From positions 124,001 through 188,000 of the forward strand of contig NW_004086059.1 in assembly GCF_000220395.1 (NCBI RefSeq): a stretch of DNA of 64,000 nt, written 5' to 3'. The stretch is from Ichthyophthirius multifiliis. Lineage: Eukaryota; Ciliophora; Oligohymenophorea; Hymenostomatida. Positions 39,878 to 51,959 of the stretch are shown here, piece after piece; positions within the stretch are counted from its first letter, which is position 1, and each line of letters begins with the position of its first letter. The position numbers were made by a program, and so were the translations under genes. The notes beneath the pieces are model-generated. The model was given only the letters and a program-made list of their open reading frames with translations, did no database searches and had not been told where the DNA came from.

Positions 39878-41886
39878 ATGAATAAAAATGAATATGATGA
39901 AAATATTATACAGATAATAGACAATGATCCAATAATAAATTATCTAAATGATTATAAAAAGTAAAATAAAAAGTATTAAAAAAGATAATAAATCATTTTT
40001 TATTATAAAAGCCTTCATCAAGGATTTAATATAGTGAATTAAGATAACTTACAACAATAAAACTATAGTTATAATTTGGAAGAATTAAACAAATAGATGT
40101 TATATCATAATTAAGATTAAATAGATTATTACAGTCAAAATATGAATCAATAAGGAAATAACAATATAAAGTAGGAAACAAATTATAATACTATTTTAAA
40201 AAACTAAGTTAGTAATGATTAACAATAAAAATATAATTGTAATTTTTTATTTCATACATGTTTATATATATAAAACCAAAAAAAGTTAAACTAAATAAGA
40301 AGAATATATTAACTTTGGAAATAATGATGCGGAATATATTTTAGAATAAAATAAGAATTTATTTAATTATAAAAACACTTATATTAAAAAAATAAATTCA
40401 CTTATTACACCTTATGAAAATAAATAAAATTCTTAAAAATATCAAAGGTAATAAAAGTAAATATCTTATTTTTTACAAATGAAATAATAATTTTATATAA
40501 TAATTATATATTAATTTTTAATTTTTTAATTTAAAAAAAAGAAAATAAAAACAAGTATTAAATGAAATAGAAAATAATAATTTCAAAGAATCTTTTAATT
40601 AATAATCTGTTATTTAAAATAATTTAAAATATAATTAAATGTAATTCTAAACAATTAATAAGTTACAAATCAATCTAGAATAACAAAAATAAGAAGAATC
40701 AGATAAACTTAATTAAAAATTAGCTAAAAATAGAGAATCAGCAAAAAATAGCAGAAAAAGAAAAAAAGTATATATAGAATTATTAGAATAAAAAGTAAAA
40801 TAAATATAATAAATAAAAATAAATAAATATACAAAGGTCTAATTATTATCAGATGACTTAGAGAAAACAAAAAAACTCTTAGAAAAAAGCAAATAATAAT
40901 TGATAAAATTAAATTCTTAATCTTAAATATTAAATAAATTTATACTTGGTAGATAATAACTATTTGAAAAAATAGAAAAATGTATTTCTAAACCAAATTA
41001 TGAAGAAAATGAAATAAATCTACTTTTAGATTCATTAAGAGTAAATACTAATTTTATTTTTTTAATAAAAAATTAAAAAAATATAATAATAATTAAATAG
41101 TTTAGACTTGGTTCTAATGGAAAAGAACGTACTTCTGTTGCTAACTATTTTTTTAAATAAATTATTGACATTTACATACCTACTCATTATAGATATTTAT
41201 TATAATCTTCTTCTGAAAGTATGTTTTTTTTCTTTAAATACAAAGGCATTTATAATTTATTTTTTAATAGACAATGGTTTATTTAATGAAGATCATAATT
41301 ATTCTCTTGAGAAAGAAGAGAAAGAAAGCCCTTGGAGATAGGAATTATTATAATAATTGGACCTTAATAACGAATAAAAGTAACAAATATTTAGATTTAA
41401 AAAGCGAATTTTTAATGAGAAAAATAAATTGGAAGAGTAAATAAAATAAAATAAAATATGCAATTAATTTTTAAAATAGACTCGTTAATAATTTTTAAGA
41501 AACAAAGTAATAAATCCAAATCAAAAGTTTAAAATTAGAAAATATTATTGATGATATTAGAACTATTTTAACACCTACTTAATGTGCTAAGTTTTTAACT
41601 TGTTTAGAAAGAGTATTATTTTTTTTGTTTTAAAATATATATATATATAAAAAATTAAATTAAAAAGAATAAATATAGAAGAGATATCAGTAATTAAAAT
41701 ATTTGGAGTTCATTATAAAATAATTAAAGTGATTATGATTTCGATGATGAATTATTTACTTCTAACTAAAATTAAGCTTAACTATAGTATGAATTTTCTG
41801 ATTTAATTGAATAATCTGAATTACAAAAAATTAAAAAGCAAAATTAATAGTAAACTTAAAAATAAGAAGTATAATACAGTAAATGA
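39878..41886 (+). CDS. bZIP transcription factor
   Basis: ATG 39878 opens an Asn/Gln/Tyr-rich head typical of ciliate activators. The basic region reads KLAKNRESAKNSRKRKK, matching the bZIP consensus N-x7-R/K, and a leucine zipper follows (YIELLEQKV through LEKTKKLLEKSKQQL). The C-terminal half has a conserved-looking segment (DDIRTILTPTQCAKFLTCLE), seen in other protist bZIPs as a short helical domain, and an acidic tail to TGA 41884-41886. The gene is intron-rich for this window: at least five introns of about 45-120 bp, including 40226-40275, about 40441-40560, 41039-41099, 41218-41269 and about 41611-41665. One frame change near 41480 was not resolved. Low-complexity reads such as the plus frame at 41108-41341 are pieces of its exons and introns. 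Confidence 0.8.
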
Positions 41887-41999
41887 AAAATATTTAATAC
41901 AAAATTAAACAAATATATAGTTTTTTAATGTTATTTATATGTATTTTTTTGTATATATACAAAAAATTAATTAGAAAAAATATCCAAAAATAAAATAAA

Positions 42000-44474
42000 A
42001 TGTTAAAAACTTTAACAAATAGATCCTACTTTAAAATATCCTAAAAACATTAATATTTTATCAATAAATATTAATAGTAAAAATATATTTTATAATCATC
42101 TTCCTAACCTCAGATATAAATTACTTTAAAAGACGGTAAAATATTAACAGGAAACGCATTTTGTACAACCCCACTAGAAATAGCTAGAAAAATCTCGAAA
42201 AATATATCCGAAAAAGCCCTAGTAGCGAAAGTTCAATATTCCAGAAAATATCCAAACGTACTTACATAAGGATTACTTATAAATCCTGAAGAAGAATTGC
42301 ATTCTGAATGTTGTTTCCATGATCATGATAAATACGAACTTATAGATTTAAATTCATACTTCGAAGGTGATTGTAAGCTTGAGCTTTTTACTTTTGAAGA
42401 AAAAGAAGGACAATAAGTAAAATATACAATTTAATATAAAATTAAAACCATTTATTAAGGTTTTTTGGCATTCTACAGCACATATTCTTGGTCTTTCTTT
42501 AGAAGAGCTTTATCCAAATGCATTATTATGTACAGGACCAGCAGTAAAAGATGGATTTTTTTACGATTTTTATGTAGATGATCCTTAATTTAAATTAACT
42601 CCTGAAGAATACCCAAAGCTAGAATAAATAGCTTAAAAAGCAATAAAAGAAAAGCATATTTTCGAAAGAATATTTTTAAACAAAAATGAATGCAAAGAAC
42701 TTTTTAAAGAAAATACATTCAAATTAAAATTAATTAAAGAAAAAATCCCAGAAAACGGATACGCTTCAGTATATAAATGCGGAAATTTAATTGATTTATG
42801 CACAGGACCTCACATACCAAACTCAGGCTATATAAAAGCATTTAAATTATAAAAAAATTCATCCTCCTACTGGCTTTCAGATAAAAAAAATTAATCTTTA
42901 CAAAGAGTTTATGGAATTTCATTCCCAAAAGAATCCCTATTAACTGAATTTTTAAAAAGGGAACAAGAAAAAGCATAAAGAGACCACCGAAATATCGGAA
43001 AAAACCAAAATTTATTCAACTTTAATGGTTATGCAGCAGGAAGTGCTTTTTTTTTCCCTCAAGGTGCACATATATATAACAAAATAATGGAAACATTACG
43101 CAAATAATATAAACTGAGAAATTACTAAGAAGTAATAACTCCTAATTTATACAATTGTGACCTTTGGAAAATATCAGGACACTGGGATAAATATAAAGAA
43201 AACATGTTCGTTATTAAAAATGATGACGAAGTTCTTGGTTTAAAGCCCATGAATTGTCCTGGACATTGTTTGATGTTTTCTTCAATATAAAGATCCTATA
43301 AAGAACTACCTTTAAGATTTGCAGATTTCGGAGTTTTACATAGAAATGAAATATAAGGAAGTCTTTCAGGATTAACTAGAGTAAGAAGATTTTAATAAGA
43401 TGATGGCCATATTTTTTGTACACTGGAGTAAATATAGGATGAAATTTTTGATTTTTTGGATTTTTTAGATTTTTTTTATTCACTCTTTGGATTTTAATAT
43501 TCACTAGCACTATCTACAAGACCTGAAAATTATATAGGAAGTGAAGAAATATGGGAATAAGCAGAAAAATAATTAGTTTTGGCCTTAGAAAAATTCAATA
43601 AACCTTTTATTATTAAATAAAAAGATGGGGCTTTTTATGGACCGAAAATCGATGTTTCTTTACATGATACGCATGATAGAAACTTTTAATGTGGTACTGT
43701 TTAATTAGATTTTAATTTACCAGAAAGATTTAATTTATAATATAGAGCATAAGATACTTCTATTTAAGAAAAAGGACTAAAATAGGGATTTTTAAGACCT
43801 GTAATACTCCATAGGGCTGTTATAGGATCTTTTGAAAGATTTTTAGGAATTCTTTGTGAATAAAATGCTGGAAAATGGCCTTTTTGGATTTCTCCTTTTT
43901 AATTTGTGGTTATTAGTGTAGATAAAAGTGGTGAAGATTACGCCAAGAATATTTTTTAGATTATACAAAAAGAAGGATTTGAAGCTTAAGTTGATGTTTC
44001 AGATGATTCTTTGGGAAAAAAAGTTAGAAACTGGCATCATTTTAACTATATTGGCGTTGTTGGAAAAGAAGAAATTTAAAAAGGAGAAATCGATATTAGA
44101 AGCAGAGATGGAATTAGATTAGTAAGAAAAAATTATTTTATAATTCATATATATATATATGTAAAAAAAAGGGAAAATTTACAATAAAAAATCTTATCAT
44201 ATTCCTCAAAAAAGAAAATGAAATACCTATATCAAAATATGAAGAAAAACTTGAATAAAAAATAAATACATATTCTTTTTAAAATGAAGATGAAAGCTTT
44301 TTAAATAATATAAACGAAGAATTATTAAATAAAAACTTCTTTAATAATGACGGGTATACTAAAGGACCAAAAGATGATGAAATTTATGAAAAATTATAAA
44401 AATTAGCCTTTTTTGAACCTTAAAAATATATAAATATAAAAAGATGGTTAAAATATTACAAAAAATCTAATTGA
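42000..44474 (+). CDS. TARS: Threonyl-tRNA synthetase with C-terminal extension
   Basis: ATG 42000 starts a Lys/Gln/aromatic head ([20 protein letters not shown]) that could be a mitochondrial targeting peptide. A TGS domain follows ([20 protein letters not shown]), then the editing/SAD domain ([28 protein letters not shown]). The class II core has motif 2 FGVLHRNE and motif 3 [12 protein letters not shown]. The anticodon domain has [14 protein letters not shown] and [11 protein letters not shown]. Introns of about 43 bp (near 42418-42461) and 48 bp (about 44121-44168) splice in phase. About 90 residues follow the normal end, finishing [20 protein letters not shown] before TGA 44472-44474. 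That tail resembles the GST-like helix bundle (with an RWxxH/Y end) found on eEF1B and some synthetases. It charges tRNA-Thr. Dual cytosolic and mitochondrial use is inferred. Confidence 0.9.
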
Positions 44475-44608
44475 AAAATTATAATGTAAAAAATACTATT
44501 TATTCAATAAAAAAAAAAAAAAGTTTATTTATATTATTAAAATTCATTTATAATTTTTGAACCTTTAATTATTTATTTTAAATTTAATATAATATTATTT
44601 GTTTTTTT

Positions 44609-45555
44609 TCATTATATTTTCTCTTCAAAATAACTCATTTTATTTAATTCAGCATTTCTCATTCTTAAAAGTTCATATAAATGAAGATTTTCTTGAAAAA
44701 TTCTATTTTTTTCATCATCGATTTCTCTCATTTTATTCAAAAAACTGTCTAATTCTTTTTCTAAGTTATCACATTTTTCTTCCAATTCAATCATTCTTTC
44801 ATTATTAATTGGCTTTTCTTCATTTTTTTTAATTAAAAATGCTATTTTTACTTCATATTCTTTCACTTTTTAATATAGTTTCTCATTTTAAGTGTTTTAT
44901 TCTTTTAATAAATTTTACATTTTTGTAAATTCTAACATTTGTTTTTCATATTAATCATTTTTCTTTTATAATTTAAGGAGAAGTTTTTGCTTTATTTATA
45001 AATTTTCTTTCAATTCATCAATAGTTTTATCTTTATATGAATTCTTTTCATTTTCTTAAAAAAAACTTGAATTTTAATGAACTAGATTTTAATTTTCTTA
45101 TTGAAGTTTTTATAATTATTACTCTAATTCTTATACTTTTTCGAAATTTTACTATTCTATTTCTAATAATTTGACTTAAAGTTTTTCAATTTCAATATTT
45201 TTTTCTAATTATTAGATTTCGTTTTCCTTATTTTATTATTAAAGAATAAGATTGTCTATTTTTAATTATTCCAGTTTTTTTATCATACTATTTTCTTCAT
45301 TTTATTAAAAAGTAAAATTATTTTCATTTTTAATTACCCGATTTTATGAATTGTTTTTTTCAATGTTGTGTTTATTACTTCTTAGAACTTTTAAGGGGTT
45401 GATATTTGTTATATTATAGGATTAATTTTATTTAACTTGAATAATTGCTAAAAATTTTATTTATTTTATATAGTATCATTATTTTATTAAATTGTATTAT
45501 TATTTTTTAAAATTTTTTTAGGTTATATGATTTGATTTGTATAATTAAATTACAT
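44609..45555 (-). CDS. Coiled-coil protein
   Basis: The C-terminal 260 residues are an almost unbroken Glu/Lys/Gln/Leu coiled coil (DNLEKELDSFLNKMREIDD, LKENLQIKQKLLLKLQKKND) ending at TGA 44611-44609. The N-terminal part (LKVLRSNKHNIEKNNSQNR) is Asn-rich. The start is uncertain. ATG 45555 (MQFNYTNQIIQPKK) opens a good-looking frame but needs an intron or frame change near 45430 to join the coil. No family is recognised. Scaffold or cytoskeletal use is a guess from composition. Confidence 0.62.
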
Positions 45556-47768
45556 GAGTTATTACTTGTTTTATTCTTTACAGAGTATTTTTTTTTTTTT
45601 TTTGAAAAATAATTATTTATTCACTTATTTAAAAATTTTAAAATAATTTAGAGTTTAATATTTATTTTTTATTTCTTTTTTTAATAGATTTTTTTTAATT
45701 TATTTTGTAATTTGTTTCAATATAGAATTCGAAATAAACACTTATAAATGTAAGTTTTGTTTGCATATTTAATTTATATTTTTTAAATTATTAGTGATAT
45801 TAGTTTTTTATATATTTCATTGTGATTATTATTATAATTATTTATATATTTAAATTAATTTTAGTAGTTTTCTTTTTAAATTATTAAGTTTCCATATATT
45901 TATACATTTTTTATATAGCTTGATTTGATTAAAAATAAAATTATATTTTAATGTACCTTCCTTAAATAATATTTATATTTTTTAGGCTTATAAAAAGAAT
46001 AATTATTTCAAATAAAAATTACAAATTTAAAAATATTACTTATTAACTTTGCTTTTTATGAATTTTTTATTGAAAAACATAATTAACAAAAAAAATATAG
46101 AAAAACGGACCATTGACGTTTTTTTTTTATTGTATTTTTAGATATTACAGTGTAAAAATAAGCAATTATAAAAAAAAATATTAAATGTGAATTAAAAAGA
46201 AATGCTTTTATTAATTAAAATTTATATTTTATATAAATAAATATTAAAATTAATTAATTATAATAATATATAATTTAATTTTTTTAATATTTAGAATATT
46301 ATAAAAAGAATTATGTCAATTAGTATTAATTTATATCAATAAAGAAAAATTTAATAAATTAAATAAATATCATTATATATAATTTTTTTTGGTTTAAAAA
46401 TATTAAGTGAAAATAATTATTTGTATATTCTCAAAGATGGAATTATAAAATCTAAATTTTAAATATTATCTAATTTATTTAATTTATAATAAGTTTTGGT
46501 AATCAAGAAATTTAATTAGAATGAAAATAAACCTAAAAACAGCATAATTACAATAGTTTATAATAAACTATTTTTAATTTTTTACTAAATTAAAATAATA
46601 ACAATACATAATTAGCAAATATAAATAAAAAAACTATTTAAAATTTTATTTATTTTTTCAAAATAAAAATAATAATCATAAATATAATTACTGTAAATAC
46701 AAAAGGACATAACGTTATTAATATAAATAACGTCTATTATTAGTTCATTAAATAAGAAAATATATAAAATAAAGTAATTAAAAATATTAAAAAAAAAAAA
46801 AAGTTAAAAGGCAATACACTTATTTATTTTTCAAGGAAAATTAATGCAAAAAAGCATATTATAAATAGAGCTATATTTAAATATAAAACTGAAATATTTT
46901 GATTCTAAAAATACTTTATTTCTTATATTATATTTGCTAAAATAATTTAAATCAGTAACAAAATAATTTAAATTAACAATAAGAATAACATTTTTATTAA
47001 ATATTTTTGTATTTCTTTATTATCTAAAATGCTTTTTACATTAAATCGTTTTATTTACTTTATAATTTACGGCTTTTTTTTTTTTTTTTCAGGAACTATA
47101 TTAATTTTATATTATTAATTCTATATTTCTTACCGATTATTTTCTTTTTATTTCTTATTTTCTTTTTTTTGATTATGTTAATTTTAATTAAAAAACATCC
47201 AAACAATCATTTTTTTTCTTTTATCTAGTTATTTTGAAAAAGATTAAATATTCTTTTTTTTTTTATTTTTTTTTTTAATGAAAATAAGCATATTAAATTA
47301 ATACAATTTAAATTAGCAAAAATTTAAATCCAAAATGACATAAATAAAAACAATTTTTTTTAAAAAAATAAATAATTTTGGTAAAAATAATAAATTTCGC
47401 TAATATATTATTAATATTAATTTTAATTTAAAGGATTAATAAATATATATGTTAATTATTTAGAATTTTATTATAAGCATTATTTAATTAAAAAACATTA
47501 TTATAATATAATAAGGATTATTAATATTCATTTTATAAAATAATTTCAACCTTTTAAAAGCTATATAAGTAATTATTATTAAATTTCTTTTTTTAAAAAT
47601 AAATATATAAAAAATAAATTGTGTGGTATAAATAAAATTATTTAAAAATGCTCATTAAAAATATAAATTTAAATCAAATTATTTTATATTATCAAAAAAA
47701 GAAAAAAGAAAAAAAAAACTAAACTAAATATTAAAATAATAATATTTAATAAAAAAAAGTCATAAGAA
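45556..47768. other. Long intergenic AT-rich region
   Basis: About 2.2 kb, the longest empty stretch here. It contains A/T homopolymers, a small less AT-rich patch at 46100-46121, and a perfect 8-bp hairpin (ACGTTATT/AATAACGT, 46712-46733, 6-nt loop). Neither strand has a coding-like frame, and I see no tRNA, 5S or snRNA. Both flanking genes are on the minus strand, so it should include the promoter of the coiled-coil gene at its left edge. Confidence 0.5.
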
Positions 47769-49754
47769 TCATTTCTTTGAATATAATTATTAAATAACAT
47801 TTTTAAAATGTATCTTTGCTTTATTTCTTTGAAGTTTAAAACTGCTGGTTAAACATTCATGAATAAGCATAGAAACTGGTTCTAAATAAACTTTAATAGC
47901 TTATTCAAAAGTAGCTAGACCTTCTTTTTTTCCCTAATCAAATATGCTTTTTTAATAAAAATTAATCATTTATTCATTTGCGCATAAAGTATTGACATCA
48001 TCACTCTAGATATTTAGTTCTTTTGCGATTTTTTTAATTTCATCAGGGTTAGGAACGATAATAGCCACACAATAATTTTACAAAGAATCACCATAAACAA
48101 AAATTTCAGCAACTCCTCTAGCTCTTTAATAAATATTTTCTACTTTTTCAGGAGCAACATATTCACCTTGACTTAATTTGAATATGTTTTTCTTTCTATC
48201 AATAATTTTCAAAGCCCCATTAGGTAAAATTTATCCAACATCACCTGAATGAAGCCATCCATCATCATCAATAGTTTCCTTTGTTTTTTCTTCATCTTTA
48301 TAATATCCTGCAAAAACAGTAGGTCCTCTAACACAAATTTCACCTCTGGGTGTAGCATTTCCTTATTCATCTTTATCTGTAGAAAAATAATTCATATCAG
48401 GGACATCGACTAATTTTAATTCTAAAGAATTACACACACCTCCTACATGTCCTGATTCTTTATCTTCAATCTATGTTATAAATTCGAAACCAGTACCTTC
48501 TGTTTATCCATAAATTTCAAGAAAAGGCGCACCAAGAGCAATTTTGAAGAAATCTAAAACTACTTTAGATAATGGGGCAGAGGCTGTAATACATATTTTT
48601 ATTCTTCCTCCAAAGATATTTTTTATTTTGTTAAATACTAAAGTGTCGTATAAATAGTGTTTTAAACTATTTGTATTTTTTAAGTTTTCCAATTTAGTAT
48701 TTATTCCATTTTCAATTAATTTATTTGCAAATCCTGTTTATTATTTGAATTATTCCTAAATTAAATCATAAAATCTGTTAAATAATCTTGGTACAGAAAC
48801 GAATACAGTAGGGCGAATCACCTAAAAGTCTTCTTTTAATTTTTGAATATTTCCTCCGAAAAAGGCTATTTTCATACCTGTATACCAAGAACCAATATTT
48901 AAACCTCTTTACATGATATGTGCAAGCGGTAAATAACACATTTAAACATCATTTTAATGGAATTTAAGTTAACCTAATTTAAAATTTGATAATGCAGCTA
49001 CTAAATTTTTATGAGACAACATTGCTCCTTTAGGTAATCCAGTTGTTCCAGATGTATAACTAAAAGTAAATATATCATCAGGCTTTAGAGTTGCTAGAGG
49101 AAGGATATTTGCATTTCCTGTGCAAATCAATTATTCGTAATCATAATAATTGAGTCCTTTTTACTTTATTTTTTCTATTAAAGCTTCTTCAATTTTATCA
49201 TAAAGAATAAGATTTTTCAGTAAATGTAATTTTTCAGTTTTAAGTATTATTTCAGCTGATTATTATGAGCAAAATAAAGAACTAATAGAAGAATTTTAGA
49301 GTACATGAGAAATTGATTCAGACCCAAAAGTATCATATAAAGGTACCGTAGTATACCCATAAAGGACACAGGCCATATCTGTAACATTCCATTCTGTTCT
49401 GTTTTTAGAATATATTCCTATTATCTTCATTTTAAAATCCTTATATTCATGAATTTCATTGAATAATTTCATTTATTGTACTGCAGATCCTAAAGCTTTT
49501 GCTTCATTATAGACTTAATTGTATTTAACATATTAGTATTTTCCAGTTTATTTATCATAACTTCCTACAAAATCTGATTATGCAAATTATTTGTGACCAC
49601 TTTCGATTACGTCTTATAAAGTGTTTATATGTATCTCAGGCTTAAAATGTAAGCATTCGAAAGTATTTGCGTTTTTATATATATGAGATTCGCCAGGATT
49701 TTTCGAGCCGAACGGTATAGCGTATACTATTTGAGATTATTAGGTTTATCCCAT
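47769..49754 (-). CDS. Long-chain acyl-CoA synthetase (ACSL family)
   Basis: A clean single exon of 661 codons from ATG 49754 to TGA 47771-47769. It has the AMP-forming P-loop [18 protein letters not shown], the linker-region motif [34 protein letters not shown], and the substrate-site YGQTEGTGF. Length and motif order match the eukaryotic ACSL group. It activates long-chain fatty acids with ATP and CoA for lipid synthesis or beta-oxidation. No N-terminal membrane anchor is evident, and the C-terminus ends [14 protein letters not shown], the usual ACSL end. No frame errors, unlike several neighbours, which makes it a good control for the genetic code: many in-frame TAA/TAG, one TGA at the end. 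Confidence 0.95.
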
Positions 49755-49994
49755 TTTTAAATTTTTTTAAATATTTTTTTAAATTTTTAATTTTAAATAA
49801 TTTTTAAATATTTTACGAAATATAATTTTAAATATTTTATAAAAGTAAAAAAATATTTTATAAAATTCTTAATTAAATTCAAATATATAAAATTTAATCA
49901 TATATAAGTAATAATTTAAATTATTTTAAATACGATTTAATATTATTTTTAAATATAATTAATAAAAATTTATATTATATATATAAATATATAA

Positions 49995-50044
<50 letters not shown>

Positions 50045-51270
50045 TATAAGTATTGCATATTTAAATTATGTTAATACCTTCTAAATATTTTAAATATTTA
50101 AACTATAGGAAATTTTAAACTTAAAAGAATATCCATAAATAAAATTTCTTTATTTTGATATTAAACAAATTATTTATAAAATAAAAATTTTTTTATAAGT
50201 AAAATTTCGAATATAATAATATTATATTTAAAAAAAAAAAATCGATAAAAAAAGCTTTTAAATCTATGCATATATTTAAAAATGTTTTACTTTAATAGTT
50301 TATAATATTATTGATTGATTTTTTTTAAAAATACATTAAAAAGTATTATTAGTTTTAAAAATAATTTACAAAAAAAATACATTTTAAGTTAAATTTTTAT
50401 AATATATTCAATATATTTAAAATAAATATTTACAAATTTATTTCAAAAAATATATTTGTCCTTAATAAAAAAATATAATATATATTTATAATTTATAATA
50501 TATAAAATATCTTTTATAATATTAAAAAATATTACTAATTAGAAATTAAAGAAATTTTATTTTATTAAAATATATTTATTTTTGTTCATAAAAAATTATA
50601 GCTAAAAAAATCTTAATAACTAAAAAAGAATATTATCTTTTACTTAATTTATTCAAATAGTAATAAAAAAGATTTATTTCTATTTAAATAGACTAAATAT
50701 AAAAAAAAAATTAAAAAAGTTAAATTAAATATAATTATTTATATTAATTAATTAATTAAATGAATAGGTTTTTTTTTATAATAATTATAATAAAAATAAA
50801 ATTAATTTTAATTATTTCGAATTGTTTAATATTGAATATGATAATATTGTATTATTTAAATTTATATTTTATGATAAAAAATCCACTTTACAGTTATTAT
50901 ATATATTTTTAAAAAAAAAACAAAAAACAAAAAAATAATTATATTTATTTGAATTTAATATAAATTACAATAAATATTACTTTATAAAAATATATAAATA
51001 AAACATATTAATAATATAAAAAAAATATTTATGATTATTTATAAAATTATAATATTTTTATTTAAATATTTAATAATAAAAATTAAAAAATATTTATATA
51101 TTATTTAAAATAATAAAATATTTTTTAATATATTTTTTTTAATCATAAATAAATAAAAGTAAAAATTCATGATTAAAAACATAAATTAAGAATTAAATTT
51201 AAAAAAGTACAAAATAAACATAATCAAAAAATATAATTACATTAAAAATTTTATAAATTAAAATTAACAT
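49755..51270. other. Intergenic AT-rich region
   Basis: About 1.5 kb almost entirely A and T, with a TA run at 50004-50041. No coding-like frame. It contains the upstream region of the acyl-CoA synthetase gene at its left edge. Confidence 0.6.
50004..50041. repeat. (TA)n dinucleotide run
   Basis: An uninterrupted TA run of about 38 bp about 250 bp upstream of the acyl-CoA synthetase start, preceded by imperfect TATAAA-type units. Confidence 0.9.
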
Positions 51271-51807
51271 TCACTTTTTTTATTATTGCACTTTACTATT
51301 ATATAAAAGTTATGAGTATCTTGAATTATCTTCTGGAAAACATTTATTAATAATAAACTAATATATATAATTATAAGTAATCGTAAATATCCAAACGAGA
51401 TAAATATAAGCACAGACCATATTAAACAGTTATAACTCTTTGCATTAAGATTTTTATTTAAAGAAATATTATTGAATTCCAAAAAACATAGTAATTAAAT
51501 TGAAAATAAAAAAAGCTCCTAAAAATACAAATGTTTATATTGTTACACAAACAGCACCACATGCTTACATTATATTGTGTATAATTGAAAATTTAGAAAG
51601 AAGTATAAAGACAAAAATTATTGCAAAAATGATTGAATTTCCATATAAAATCCAATTTAGGAATTTCTCGGAATTCTAATCTTAACAATCGTCTTATGAA
51701 TAAACTCTATGTGTACATATTGCTAACATCAAAAAAATAAAATTATTTAATCTAACTAATTTTTATATATCTATTTTATTTTCAGTTCTTATATCATCTA
51801 TTTTCAT
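51271..51807 (-). CDS. Small multi-span membrane protein, unrecognised
   Basis: A single exon of 178 codons from ATG 51807 to TGA 51273-51271. Four hydrophobic segments are visible: FIFLMLAICTHRVYS near residues 23-38, WILYGNSIIFAIIFVFILLS, ACGAVCVTIQTFVFLGAFFI, and MVCAYIYLVWIFTITYNYIY. Cysteines flank the first loop (DDCQ) and recur later (QKSQCKE, NKCFPED), perhaps disulfides. This looks like a tetraspan membrane protein but lacks the tetraspanin CCG signature. Its start is 152 bp from the divergently transcribed MORN gene. Confidence 0.68.
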
Positions 51808-51959
51808 ATTTTTTGTTTGTTTTTTTATTAATTGTATTATTTTAATTAATTGAAATATTATAATTTATTTTAATATCAATTTTTTTTTAGAAAAATAAAT
51901 ATTCATATTTTTTTTTTTTTTATTAAATAAATTTTTATTTACTTTATTAATTTATTATA

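Noticed and set aside
33650-50041. TA-rich tracts as replication origins or telomere-like ends
   Set aside because: They are simple dinucleotide repeats common throughout; no G4T2-type telomere repeats were seen.
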